Both the position numbers and the translations under genes were made by a program. DNA of 18,944 nucleotides from Flavobacteriaceae bacterium (lineage in GTDB: Bacteria; Bacteroidota; Bacteroidia; Flavobacteriales; Flavobacteriaceae). The notes below the pieces were generated by a model that was not told the origin of the DNA, searched no databases, and saw nothing but the letters and a program-made list of their open reading frames with translations. The stretch covers positions 1 through 18,944 of the forward strand of contig CANJDA010000025.1 of assembly GCA_947472705.1 (NCBI GenBank). Direction: 5' to 3'. Of this stretch, positions 1 to 8,252 are shown piece by piece; positions within the stretch are counted from its first letter, which is position 1, and every line of letters begins with the position of its first letter.

Positions 1-482
1 GCTTTACTTTCTAATTTATTGATTTTTTTACAAGTCTCTTTTATCGATTTAAGGTTGTTCATATCCTTCAATTGCTTGATTCCAAGACCAATTAATTGAC
101 ATGCCTCTAAATTAATTTCTGTTAATTTACGAATCGATTTGGTGATTTTTTCCACCTGATACAAACGCATTCTACTGGCGGCACCATGCATGTTATCCGC
201 AACATTATCAATGGCTTTAATCAAAGAGTGAATGTCTTCACGATCAAAAGGAGTAATAAAGTTTCTACTCAATTCTAGGTGAGTTTTATGAGTAATCTCT
301 TCAATAGTGGCTTCTAATTCTTCTATTTTAGCATAATAATCCTCTCTCTCCGCTTTGGGCGCATTCACCGCTTCATGCAATGTTTCCGCTAATAAAATTA
401 AGTTTGTTGAAGCTTGTTCAAATAATGGAAAAAACTTTTTATCCTTTGGAACTAAAAATTGGAAGATATTATTTAAAGTCAT
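1..482 (-). CDS. DUF47 family protein (PhoU-like phosphate transport accessory), 3' end outside window
   Basis: The reading frame starts with ATG at 482 and runs off the left edge after 160 codons; the family is usually about 210-215 residues, so roughly three quarters is present. The protein starts MTLNNIFQFLVPKDKKFFPLFEQ and continues as an almost wholly helical chain, including the stretch SRNFITPFDREDIHSLIKA, which is typical of DUF47 proteins (distant PhoU relatives). Known members of the family usually sit directly upstream of a PiT low-affinity phosphate transporter and are thought to modulate it. That partner would lie beyond base 1 and cannot be seen. A TACATTTG -7 box lies about 20 nt upstream of the ATG. 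Family call is firm; the regulatory role is inferred. Confidence 0.85.
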   Translation of the reverse strand, partial: MTLNNIFQFLVPKDKKFFPLFEQASTNLILLAETLHEAVNAPKAEREDYYAKIEELEATIEEITHKTHLELSRNFITPFDREDIHSLIKAIDNVADNMHGAASRMRLYQVEKITKSIRKLTEINLEACQLIGLGIKQLKDMNNLKSIKETCKKINKLESK

Positions 483-502
483 TATAGTACATTTTTATGA
501 TG

Positions 503-510
503 CAAATGTA
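503..510 (-). promoter_or_regulatory. Putative -7 box for the DUF47 gene
   Basis: Read on the minus strand this is TACATTTG, a perfect match to the Bacteroidota -7 consensus TAnnTTTG, ending 20 nt before the ATG at 482. The nearest upstream TTTG lies 26 nt away, longer than the usual 17-23, so the -33 box is uncertain. Confidence 0.45.
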
Positions 511-586
511 TCTATCTAATGTTAAGAGAATATTAACAAATCGAAAAAAGTCGTTTCTTAATTGGTTTAAAAATCAAATGGTAAGC

Positions 587-618
587 TTTATCATATTGAA
601 AACCTTTTCGTATTTTAG
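587..618 (+). promoter_or_regulatory. Weak promoter candidate for the carboxyltransferase gene
   Basis: TTTA at 587-590, a 20-nt spacer and TATTTTAG at 611-618 resemble TTTG-N20-TAnnTTTG with one mismatch in each box. Transcription would begin near 625, so the palindrome at 639-657 would lie in the early transcribed region. Confidence 0.3.
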
Positions 619-638
619 CACATTTGATATTAAGAGGA

Positions 639-657
639 GAATGTCCAGTGGACATTC
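639..657 (+). promoter_or_regulatory. 19-bp perfect palindrome, probable operator
   Basis: The sequence GAATGTCCAGTGGACATTC is two perfectly complementary 9-base arms around one central G. It lies 44 bases before the ATG at 702 and just downstream of a possible -7 box. Length and symmetry fit the binding site of a dimeric repressor, for example of the TetR type that often controls acyl-CoA metabolism. No regulator gene lies nearby, so the regulator's identity is inference. A one-base loop makes an RNA hairpin less likely to be its main role. Confidence 0.55.
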
Positions 658-701
658 GGAAATACCCTTAATGCTGAACAAAGTGATATAAAATATAACC
701 C

Positions 702-2330
702 ATGGACATCAACTTCAATAAAAACGAAGATCACAACAAACTTTTACTAACCGATTTAAAACAACACTTTGCTAAAGTAAAACTAGGTGGTGGTATCAAA
801 CGAATTGAAAAGCTACATGCAGAAGGTAAAATGACAGCCCGTGAACGCATTGACTATTTACTTGATGCCAAAGCTAAAAGCATCGAAATAGGTGCTTTTG
901 TTGGAGACGGCATGTATGTTGAGCACGGCGGTTGTCCTTCGGGTGGTGTGGTAGTAAAAATTGGCTATATCAAAGGAAAACAATGTATTGTAGTGGCCAA
1001 TGACGCTACTGTAAAAGCTGGTGCATGGTTTCCCATTACTGGAAAAAAGAACCTTCGCGCACAAGAAATCGCTATAGAAAATCACTTGCCTATAATCTAT
1101 TTAGTAGATTCAGCTGGAGTGTATTTACCGATGCAAGACGAAATTTTCCCCGATAAAGAACATTTTGGTAGAATATTTAGAAACAATGCCGTGATGAGTA
1201 GTATGGGTATTACCCAAATTGCTGCAGTTATGGGCAGTTGTGTAGCAGGTGGTGCTTACCTCCCAATCATGAGTGATGAGGCTATGATAGTAGACAAAAC
1301 GGGAAGCATTTTCCTTGCCGGAAGCTATTTAGTAAAAGCTGCCATAGGAGAAAACATCGATAATGAAACTCTTGGCGGAGCTACAACTCACTGCGAAATC
1401 TCAGGAGTAACCGATTATAAAGCAAAAGACGACAAAGATGCTTTAGACCGAATTAAAAGTATTGTTGGCAAAATCGGTGATTACGATAAAGCAGGTTTCA
1501 ATCGAGAAACACCTCAAAAACCAGCTTTGGAAGAAAAAGATATTTACGGCATCATTCCAAAATCAAGAAGCGACCAATATGATATGATAGAAATCATCAA
1601 ACGCATGGTTGACAATTCTGAAATGGATATGTACAAACCTGATTATGGTAAATCCATCATTACGTGTTATGCCCGAATTGATGGCTGGGCTGTTGGAATT
1701 GTAGCCAATCAACGTACGGTTTCTAAAACCAAAAAAGGAGAAATCCAGTTTGGTGGTGTAATCTATTCCGATTCTGCCGATAAAGCCACCCGTTTTATTG
1801 CCAATTGTAATCAAAAGAAAATTCCGTTGGTATTTGTTCAAGACGTTACCGGATTTATGGTTGGATCCAAAAGTGAACATGGTGGAATAATTAAAGACGG
1901 AGCCAAAATGGTCAATGCCGTTTCTAATTCTGTGGTGCCAAAATTCACTGTAATTGTAGGTAATTCTTATGGAGCAGGCAACTACGCCATGTGTGGCAAA
2001 GCCTATGATCCAAGATTGATATTTGCATGGCCAAGTGCAGAACTCGCAGTTATGGGAGGAACACAAGCTGCCAAAGTATTAGCCCAAATCGAAGCCTCCT
2101 CACTAAAAGCCAAAGGCGAAACGGTGGATGAAAAAGTGGAACAAGAACTGTTTGATAAAATCAAAGCCCGTTATGATGCTCAAGTTTCTCCTTATTATGC
2201 TGCCGCAAGATTATGGACTGATGCTATCATTGATCCTTTAGAAACCCGAACTTGGATTTCTATGGGAATAGAAGCTGCCAACCACGCTCCTATTGAGAAA
2301 AAGTTTAATTTGGGAGTGATTCAGGTTTAA
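702..2330 (+). CDS. Acyl-CoA carboxylase, carboxyltransferase (beta) subunit, methylcrotonyl-CoA carboxylase-like
   Basis: This 542-residue protein is full length for the biotin-dependent carboxyltransferase family, which moves CO2 from carboxybiotin to an acyl-CoA in the cytoplasm. The N-terminal crotonase-like half shows SAGVYLPMQDEIFPDKEHFG (residues 137-156) and the oxyanion-type loop VAGGAYLP (181-188). The C-terminal half has the matching glycine loop NSYGAGNYAMCG (421-432) and VMGGTQAA (450-457). The FPD(K)EHFG segment and the GNYAMCG loop are closer to methylcrotonyl-CoA carboxylase beta than to the propionyl-CoA enzyme, suggesting a role in leucine or isoprenoid degradation; substrate remains inferred. 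No biotin carboxylase or biotin carrier gene is adjacent here. A perfect palindrome precedes it, and the pseudouridine synthase gene follows after 8 bases, probably on the same transcript. Confidence 0.9.
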   Translation: MDINFNKNEDHNKLLLTDLKQHFAKVKLGGGIKRIEKLHAEGKMTARERIDYLLDAKAKSIEIGAFVGDGMYVEHGGCPSGGVVVKIGYIKGKQCIVVANDATVKAGAWFPITGKKNLRAQEIAIENHLPIIYLVDSAGVYLPMQDEIFPDKEHFGRIFRNNAVMSSMGITQIAAVMGSCVAGGAYLPIMSDEAMIVDKTGSIFLAGSYLVKAAIGENIDNETLGGATTHCEISGVTDYKAKDDKDALDRIKSIVGKIGDYDKAGFNRETPQKPALEEKDIYGIIPKSRSDQYDMIEIIKRMVDNSEMDMYKPDYGKSIITCYARIDGWAVGIVANQRTVSKTKKGEIQFGGVIYSDSADKATRFIANCNQKKIPLVFVQDVTGFMVGSKSEHGGIIKDGAKMVNAVSNSVVPKFTVIVGNSYGAGNYAMCGKAYDPRLIFAWPSAELAVMGGTQAAKVLAQIEASSLKAKGETVDEKVEQELFDKIKARYDAQVSPYYAAARLWTDAIIDPLETRTWISMGIEAANHAPIEKKFNLGVIQV

Positions 2331-2338
2331 AATTTATA

Positions 2339-3988
2339 ATGCCTAACACTTTACTTCAAAAATTCAAATACAACGTTTCAGAAATTCAACTTCCTGAAAA
2401 ATTTACCTTTCCATTTTATTACGAGCCCCATGAGTTAAGCGTAATTGCAGCTAATGAATTGCAAAACTACTTAGAAACTCAAACCGATTTTGAACACAAC
2501 TTTGGATTAGTTGATAATCAAGAAGGTTTTGTGATTGGAAAAATGTTTGGCGTCTTGGTGGTACAAAATCAGCAAGGTGAGTTAGGCTATTTATGGGCAT
2601 TCTCTGGAAAGTTAGCTGAGAGCAATCAACATTCTTTTTTTGTGCCGACAGTTTATGATATGTTAGACAATAAGGGCTTCTTTAAAAAAGAAGAAATCAG
2701 CATTAACCAGCTTAACCTCGAAATTGAAATTTTGGAAAATTCAATTGACTATATAGCTTCAATCGATTACTTACAAAAGGTTATGCAACAATCTGAAAAA
2801 GAAATTACTGAACAAAAAATAAAAATAAAGTTAAGCAAAAAAACTCGTGCCGAAATAAGAAAGAATCCAAGCATTACTACTGATTTAGAGATGCTCAATA
2901 AAGCGAGTCAGGAAGAAGGTATTTTGCTTAAAAAAATGACCCAACACTGGCAATACAAAATAGATGAAGCTACTCAGAAGCTGTTCCAATTCACTTCAAA
3001 AATAGAAACCCTAAAAGAAACCCGAAAACAAAAATCGGCCGCATTACAGCAGCGATTATTCGAGAAATATACCTTCTTAAACCAGTATAAAGAATTAAAA
3101 AGTTTGAGCGAAATTTTCGACGGCAATCCACCGGCCGGTGCAGGTGAATGTGCCGCACCAAAACTATTGCATTATGCATTTCAACATAATTTAAAACCAA
3201 TAGCTATGGCTGAATTTTGGTGGGGACAATCGCCAAAGTCTGAAGTTAGAAAACACAAACAATACTATCCTGCTTGTACTGGTAAGTGTCAACCAATATT
3301 AGCCCACATGCTTCAAGGCATTGAAATGGATGATAATCCATTTATTTTAAATCCGGCGGAAGGGAAAGAACTAGACGTTGTTTATGAAGATAATTATTTT
3401 GCTATAGTAAATAAACCTGCTGAGTTCCTTTCGGTTCCAGGGAAAAAGGTTGTCGATTCGGTTTACTGGCGAATGAAACAAAAATATCCTAATGCAACAG
3501 GACCATTGGTTGTACACCGATTAGACATGTCGACTTCTGGATTATTATTAATTGCCAAAACAGCTGAAATTCATAAAAAATTACAATCACAATTCATTAA
3601 AAGACAAGTCAAAAAACGATATGTAGCGCTATTAGAAGGTGTGCTAAATCAAGAAAGCGGTAGTATTGAATTACCATTACGTGTTGATTTAGATAATCGC
3701 CCTAACCAATTGTTATGCTACGAGTTTGGTAAAATTGCTAAAACCAAATGGGAAGTAATTTATCGTATAAATAATCAAACTCTGGTCTACTTCTATCCTA
3801 TTACTGGAAGAACACATCAATTGCGCGTTCATGCTGCACATCCTGATGGTTTGAATGCCCCAATTGTTGGAGATGATTTATACGGCACTAAGGCAAATCG
3901 TTTACATTTACATGCAGAAAGTATCACCTTTCAGCATCCTGTTTCTAAAGAAATGATGACAATTAGTGTTGAAGCAGACTTTTGGTAA
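2339..3988 (+). CDS. Large RluA-family RNA pseudouridine synthase
   Basis: The C-terminal part (about residues 345-549) is an RluA-type catalytic domain, with DNYFAIVNKPAEFLSVPG at 351-368 and the signature HRLDMSTSGLL from 393; D396 is the expected catalytic aspartate that attacks the uridine. The protein is 549 residues, over twice a minimal RluA enzyme. Its first 340 residues contain a helical, Lys/Glu-rich, probably coiled-coil region (about 120-260), then a conserved block with PAGAGECAAPKLL (265-277) and PACTGKC (311-317) carrying C271, C313 and C317. This long form is known in several bacterial groups, but the N-terminal role and the exact RNA target (rRNA or tRNA) cannot be told from sequence. 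The gene begins 8 bases after the carboxyltransferase stop, suggesting co-transcription without an obvious functional link. Confidence 0.88.
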   Translation: MPNTLLQKFKYNVSEIQLPEKFTFPFYYEPHELSVIAANELQNYLETQTDFEHNFGLVDNQEGFVIGKMFGVLVVQNQQGELGYLWAFSGKLAESNQHSFFVPTVYDMLDNKGFFKKEEISINQLNLEIEILENSIDYIASIDYLQKVMQQSEKEITEQKIKIKLSKKTRAEIRKNPSITTDLEMLNKASQEEGILLKKMTQHWQYKIDEATQKLFQFTSKIETLKETRKQKSAALQQRLFEKYTFLNQYKELKSLSEIFDGNPPAGAGECAAPKLLHYAFQHNLKPIAMAEFWWGQSPKSEVRKHKQYYPACTGKCQPILAHMLQGIEMDDNPFILNPAEGKELDVVYEDNYFAIVNKPAEFLSVPGKKVVDSVYWRMKQKYPNATGPLVVHRLDMSTSGLLLIAKTAEIHKKLQSQFIKRQVKKRYVALLEGVLNQESGSIELPLRVDLDNRPNQLLCYEFGKIAKTKWEVIYRINNQTLVYFYPITGRTHQLRVHAAHPDGLNAPIVGDDLYGTKANRLHLHAESITFQHPVSKEMMTISVEADFW

Positions 3989-4014
3989 CAAATTCATTAA
4001 ACAAACTACTAACC

Positions 4015-4038
4015 ATGATGAAAATTAGGTTACTATGA
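4015..4038 (+). other. Seven-codon upstream reading frame overlapping the M1 peptidase start
   Basis: ATG ATG AAA ATT AGG TTA CTA TGA encodes MMKIRLL, and its stop overlaps the ATG of the next gene (ATGA at 4035-4038). It could couple translation to the downstream start or be chance; there is no further support for expression. Confidence 0.25.
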
Positions 4039-5654
4039 AAAATATTCTTTTAGTATTATTAATAGCCATCGGTTCAAACACTATCCTCTTTGCACAGGAA
4101 AAAATTACCCGAAAGGACTCACTTCAAGGTGGTTTGAGGTATGAACGCACTTGCTATGATATCCTACATTATGATTTAAACATTAAAATCAACCCCAATG
4201 AAAAATCAATAATTGGATTCAATGACATTACTTTTAAAGTAGTTGATAATACTCAAAAACTTCAATTGGATTTATTCAGTAATATGAAGATTGATTCTAT
4301 TATTTTTAATTCAAAAAAACTACAATACAAAAGAGATTATAATGCTGTTTTTATTGATTTTCCGTCGTTTTTAGAATTAAACTCTAAACAAAAACTACGC
4401 TTTTATTATTCTGGAAAACCTATAAATGCCAAGCGAGCTCCTTGGGACGGAGGTTTTGTTTTCACTACTGATATGAATGGAAAACCATGGATTGGTGTGG
4501 CGTGTCAAGGTACAGGAGCTAGTTTATGGTATCCTTGTAAAGATTCTCAAAGTGATGAACCTGATAATGGAGCTACAATGAAAATTGCTGTTCCAAACGG
4601 ATTGACTGCGGTATCTAATGGCAGGCTAATGGGTTCCGAAGATTTACACAATGATTTTACGCGCTGGGATTGGGAAGTCAAAAACCCTATAAACAATTAT
4701 GATATCAATGTAACTATAGCAGAATTTGCACATTTTCATGACAATTATAAAGGACTAGATTTAGATTACTATGTATTACGTGATAATGAAGATAAGGCTC
4801 GAATACAATTTGAGGGAGTAAAACCGATGTTGGATTGCTTTCAGAGCAAATTTGGCCTTTATCCTTTTGTTGAGGATGGCTATAAATTAGTAGAAACACC
4901 CTATTTAGGTATGGAACATCAAAGTGCCGTTGCCTACGGAAATACGTATTTAAAAGGGTATCTAGGTCATGATCGTTCAGGTACAGGTATCGGGATGAAC
5001 TTTGATTATATCATAGTGCATGAAAGTGGCCACGAATGGTTTGGTAACAGCATCACATCAAAAGATATAGCCGATATGTGGATACATGAAAGCTTTACCA
5101 CCTATAGCGAAGCGGTATATGTAGAGTGCCAATATGGGTATGATAAAGGCCAAGTTTATGTTAATGGTTTAAAAAACACCGTTAATAATGACGGACCAAT
5201 TATTGGTAAATATGGCGTCAACAAAGAAGGTTCGGGCGATATGTATTCTAAAGGTGCTCTAATGCTTAATACCATTCGCCATCTTGTTAATGATGATAAT
5301 AAATGGTGGAAAATATTGCTGAACTATTCTGAAACCTATCGCCATCAAATCATTGACACTAATACTGTCATAAACTTTTATAACGCTGAAACTGGAATGG
5401 ATTTGACCAAAGTATTTAACCAATACCTGCGATATGGTACTATTCCTCGTTTAGAATACCGCATCAATAATGAAAATCTAGAATGCCGCTGGATAGCTAT
5501 GGTAGAAGATTTTGACATGCCTGTGGATATTAAAATTAATGGCGAAAGAATCAGATTGAATCCTACGACTACTTGGCAAACTACAAAATATAAAATCAAA
5601 AATAGTAACGAGGTAGAAGTTATGACAGATGATTTTTATATCAATGTAAATTAA
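4035..5654 (+). CDS. Secreted M1-family metallopeptidase (aminopeptidase N-like)
   Basis: The 539-residue protein begins with a signal peptide (MKNILLVLLIAIGSNTILFA, probable cleavage before Q21), so it should act in the periplasm or outside the cell. An N-terminal beta-domain (about 35-235) is followed by a gluzincin catalytic domain. The zinc site is HESGH at 329-333 with the third ligand E352 in the HESFTTY segment, 19 residues after H333. The substrate-binding GxMEN-like motif appears as GMEHQSA (292-298), with His in place of the usual Asn. YSKGALML from Y404 supplies the likely transition-state tyrosine. The protein lacks the long ERAP-like C-terminal domain of classical PepN and has only a short tail. 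It probably removes N-terminal residues from imported peptides. It lies 46 bases after the pseudouridine synthase gene with no terminator between them. Confidence 0.9.
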   Translation: MKNILLVLLIAIGSNTILFAQEKITRKDSLQGGLRYERTCYDILHYDLNIKINPNEKSIIGFNDITFKVVDNTQKLQLDLFSNMKIDSIIFNSKKLQYKRDYNAVFIDFPSFLELNSKQKLRFYYSGKPINAKRAPWDGGFVFTTDMNGKPWIGVACQGTGASLWYPCKDSQSDEPDNGATMKIAVPNGLTAVSNGRLMGSEDLHNDFTRWDWEVKNPINNYDINVTIAEFAHFHDNYKGLDLDYYVLRDNEDKARIQFEGVKPMLDCFQSKFGLYPFVEDGYKLVETPYLGMEHQSAVAYGNTYLKGYLGHDRSGTGIGMNFDYIIVHESGHEWFGNSITSKDIADMWIHESFTTYSEAVYVECQYGYDKGQVYVNGLKNTVNNDGPIIGKYGVNKEGSGDMYSKGALMLNTIRHLVNDDNKWWKILLNYSETYRHQIIDTNTVINFYNAETGMDLTKVFNQYLRYGTIPRLEYRINNENLECRWIAMVEDFDMPVDIKINGERIRLNPTTTWQTTKYKIKNSNEVEVMTDDFYINVN

Positions 5655-5735
5655 TTAGTGGATATTTTTTTACTGAATTAAGAATATAATATATTTAAAA
5701 TTAGTAACTTAGGCTGAATTTTAAACTTTATTATT

Positions 5736-6206
5736 ATGGATACTTCAGTAAAAGGTTTGAACAAATGGGCGAATGCTCATACCAATTATGGCTTAGATGC
5801 CCTTCGAATTGCCTTAGGCATTTTCTTTATCTACAAAGGGGCACATTTTATCACCAACAATAGGGATTTTGAAGATTTAATTTCGCCTGTAAGTAATTTT
5901 ATGGGAGGCATGCTAACTTTCCATTACATTGCTGCAGCTCATATCATGGGTGGCATAATGATTATTTTTGGTTTACTCACTCGTTGGGCAATTATAGCAC
6001 AATTACCCATTTTGGCTGGTGCCATCCTCATTAATTTCTTTGGCGAAATGCATGTAGGCAATTTAATTTTGGCGTTAGTTATTTTTGGAATAAGCTCTTT
6101 TTACGCCTTCTATGGAGGTGGAAAACATTCTGCTGATTATTATTTTAAAATGGAAAAAATAGTGTTTGTTCCTATATCAAAAAAGGCGCTAAGAGATTAC
6201 TTTTAG
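5736..6206 (+). CDS. DoxX family membrane protein
   Basis: This is a 156-residue protein with about four hydrophobic helices and family-typical features: LDALRIALGIFFIYKG near the N-terminus, AAHIMGGIMIIFGLLTRWA in the middle, and GKHSADYYFKME near the end. DoxX-family proteins are small inner-membrane proteins; some are linked to redox or quinone chemistry, but most, including this one, have no established role. The last nine codons (SKKALRDYF) and the TAG stop are made of the stem-loop of the downstream terminator, so the C-terminal tail may be a by-product of that overlap. The 81-bp gap to the peptidase gene is AT rich, with a weak TATATTTA box at 5690-5697. Confidence 0.85.
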   Translation: MDTSVKGLNKWANAHTNYGLDALRIALGIFFIYKGAHFITNNRDFEDLISPVSNFMGGMLTFHYIAAAHIMGGIMIIFGLLTRWAIIAQLPILAGAILINFFGEMHVGNLILALVIFGISSFYAFYGGGKHSADYYFKMEKIVFVPISKKALRDYF

Positions 6207-6214
6207 CGCCTTTT
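6175..6214. terminator. Bidirectional intrinsic terminator between DoxX gene and menE
   Basis: AAAAGGCGCTAA (6181-6192) is perfectly complementary to TTAGCGCCTTTT (6203-6214) around a 10-nt loop. A-tracts on one side and T-tracts on the other make it work for both convergent genes. It contains the final codons and stop of the DoxX gene. Confidence 0.88.
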
Positions 6215-6217
6215 ATT

Positions 6218-7258
6218 TTATGCAATTGACTCTTTTCGAAGAATCTTTCCTGTTGTGGTTTCCATAAATTTTGAAACAAATACAATTTCTTTAGGTTTTT
6301 CGTATTTATCTAATTCATCATAAAGTGAATCTTCAAAAAGTTGTTGTTCTCCTTCTATAACTAATATCACTTTTTCTCCCAACTCAGCATCAGGTTTGGA
6401 TGCAATAAAAAACCGCTGGTGAATTTTATGAGCTAATTTATGTTCAATTTGTTCTGGAATTAATTTTATACCCCCACTATTGATAACATTATCCATTCGT
6501 CCTAAGAAAATAAACTGATTTTCATTGAGTAATTCAACAATATCATTGGTCACTATCACATCTTCAGAAACACGTGGCACATGTATCACTAAACAATTTC
6601 TTTTATCATAGGAAATGGTAACATCAGGTAAAACAGTAAAGGCTTTTTCGCCTAATTTTCGAGCAGCAATATGTGTTATGGTTTCAGTCATACCATAGGT
6701 TTCATAAACTTGGGTAGGCAATTTTAATAATTGTTTCTCAAGTGTTTTATTAATAGCTGCTCCACCCACTATGAGTTTCTTAACTTTTTTTAATTCAGAT
6801 AAAGAGTTTTGTGCTTGTAAAGGTACCATTGCTGCAAAATCATACTCGATTTCATTATGATATAAAGGATGTGAACTTGGAGCCACAAAATCTATATCTA
6901 ATCCCAAAATCATGGCGCGAACCAACATCATTTTGCCTGCAACATACTTTACTGGCAAACAATGCAAGGCTTTTTGACCTGGCTGTAAATCAAAAAAATC
7001 GCCTGTCGCTAATGCTGAATTTACCATAGCTTGTTTGCTAACAGAAATAATTTTAGGCTTTCCAGTAGTTCCCGAAGTTTGCATTTCGATATAACTTTTA
7101 CTATCAAACCAATCCAACAAAAAATCACCAACAGGTTTTTCAAACTCCTCTCCTTCCTTAATAAAACTATAAGCCACTCGGCATAAATCATTTCTGTCAA
7201 GGTGAAATCCGTTCAATTTGAATAGATTGTGGACATTTTCGTAGGTTGGGTTATTCAT
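6218..7258 (-). CDS. menE: o-Succinylbenzoate-CoA ligase-like AMP-binding enzyme (menaquinone synthesis)
   Basis: The 346-residue protein is a short adenylate-forming enzyme. It has the phosphate-binding loop TSGTTGKPK (61-69), the YGMTET motif (188-193), the hinge region GRMDNVINSGGIK (253-265), and the C-terminal catalytic lysine K338 in TGKILRKE. The N-terminal 55 residues are shorter than in most acyl-CoA synthetases, as is usual for MenE of Flavobacteria. MenE activates o-succinylbenzoate with ATP and joins it to CoA in the cytoplasm on the way to menaquinone. It overlaps the upstream CPBP protease gene by 8 bases, so the two are very probably translated from one mRNA. Other men genes are not in the window, so the symbol rests on family resemblance. 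Confidence 0.82.
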   Translation of the reverse strand: MNNPTYENVHNLFKLNGFHLDRNDLCRVAYSFIKEGEEFEKPVGDFLLDWFDSKSYIEMQTSGTTGKPKIISVSKQAMVNSALATGDFFDLQPGQKALHCLPVKYVAGKMMLVRAMILGLDIDFVAPSSHPLYHNEIEYDFAAMVPLQAQNSLSELKKVKKLIVGGAAINKTLEKQLLKLPTQVYETYGMTETITHIAARKLGEKAFTVLPDVTISYDKRNCLVIHVPRVSEDVIVTNDIVELLNENQFIFLGRMDNVINSGGIKLIPEQIEHKLAHKIHQRFFIASKPDAELGEKVILVIEGEQQLFEDSLYDELDKYEKPKEIVFVSKFMETTTGKILRKESIA

Positions 7259-8186
7259 GATTTTCTGTATTTAGCATTATATCTTTTGAATCCAATTGGA
7301 TGTTTCCTAATAATTTTTCCTTCCAATTATTCCATTTGTATTTTTTACTAAAAAGAAACAATAGCAGTGGAAAAATAATAAATACTGGCAATAAAACATC
7401 AAAACCAGCTGAAGGGCTAGAGGTATCTTTAAAAATAGAATCTGTTTGCAATGCTGACCAATCTGAAGTAATTAGCAAAGCTCCAACAAGATTATTCGCT
7501 GCATGAAATCCTAATGCTAATTCGAGCCCTTCATCCATAAGGGTAATAATCCCTAAAAACAATCCTGTCCCAATGTAATAAACAAGAATAATATTTCCCA
7601 TTTTATCAACCTCTGGATTGGCTATATGCATCATGCCAAACATAAATGAAGTAATTAATAATGGTACTATTTTTTTTCGAATAGCTAGCCCAATTCCCTG
7701 CATCATATATCCTCTAAAAAGGTATTCTTCAAAACTAGTTTGTATAGGAATCAAAAATCCTGCTAATACAACTAAAATCAAAAAGGGAATTGGCTTAAAA
7801 TTTAGCTGAAAATCTGCCGGGTTTGTATAATATAAAACCAATGTAGAAGCCACAGTAAATAGGCTCCAAACAAAGAAAGAAAAGAATATTCGGCTCCAAT
7901 CAACTTTGTTTCTCGAAGTTGTTAATGATAATATGGTTTGTTTATGCAAGTATTTAACCCAAACAAAAAGTAAAATTAGACCAAATACAAAAGGAATCAT
8001 ATTTTCAATAAAAAATTCATTCACTCCTTTTTCTTTGATTTCAGCTTTAATGATTTGATTAACATCTAATTTTAATAGCTTTATAACTAAATAATTCTGA
8101 ACCATCAATATAAAAAACATCAATGGAATTGGTAAATAAAGCGATAAACTTTTGGGTTTTGATTTCAATAATTGTTTGATATACAT
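7251..8186 (-). CDS. CPBP family intramembrane metalloprotease (CAAX protease-like)
   Basis: This is a 311-residue polytopic membrane protein with about eight hydrophobic stretches. The three family motifs are present: EEYLFRG (E153, E154, R158), FGMMH (F183, H187) and HAANN (H228, N232), which together form the glutamate/histidine metal site of Abi/CPBP proteases related to eukaryotic Rce1. The C-terminal 45 residues end in a basic then acidic cytoplasmic tail. Bacterial members have poorly known substrates; some process peptides or membrane proteins. The stop overlaps the menE start by 8 bases (TAA at 7251-7253, ATG at 7256-7258), and this gene pair recurs in Flavobacteria as I recall. The 66-bp gap to the arsC-like gene should hold divergent promoters. 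Confidence 0.88.
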   Translation of the reverse strand: MYIKQLLKSKPKSLSLYLPIPLMFFILMVQNYLVIKLLKLDVNQIIKAEIKEKGVNEFFIENMIPFVFGLILLFVWVKYLHKQTILSLTTSRNKVDWSRIFFSFFVWSLFTVASTLVLYYTNPADFQLNFKPIPFLILVVLAGFLIPIQTSFEEYLFRGYMMQGIGLAIRKKIVPLLITSFMFGMMHIANPEVDKMGNIILVYYIGTGLFLGIITLMDEGLELALGFHAANNLVGALLITSDWSALQTDSIFKDTSSPSAGFDVLLPVFIIFPLLLFLFSKKYKWNNWKEKLLGNIQLDSKDIMLNTENHE

Positions 8187-8234
8187 CTCAAAAATTTTAA
8201 TGGTCTAAGGTAATTTTTTTATGATTAATATTAA

Positions 8235-8242
8235 TTACTTTG
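8235..8242 (+). promoter_or_regulatory. Putative -7 box for the arsC-like gene
   Basis: TTACTTTG matches TAnnTTTG at all but the second position and ends 10 nt before the ATG at 8253. No clear -33 box is visible. Confidence 0.35.
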
Positions 8243-8252
8243 CAATAAAAAA

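Noticed and set aside
497..691. A 64-codon open frame on the plus strand before the carboxyltransferase gene
   Set aside because: It overlaps the DUF47 promoter region and the palindrome, has AT-driven composition and no recognisable family; it looks like intergenic noise.
1563..2066. A 167-codon frame on the minus strand inside the carboxyltransferase gene
   Set aside because: It lies wholly opposite a strongly conserved coding region and its translation has a Cys/His/Asn-rich composition typical of a shadow frame.
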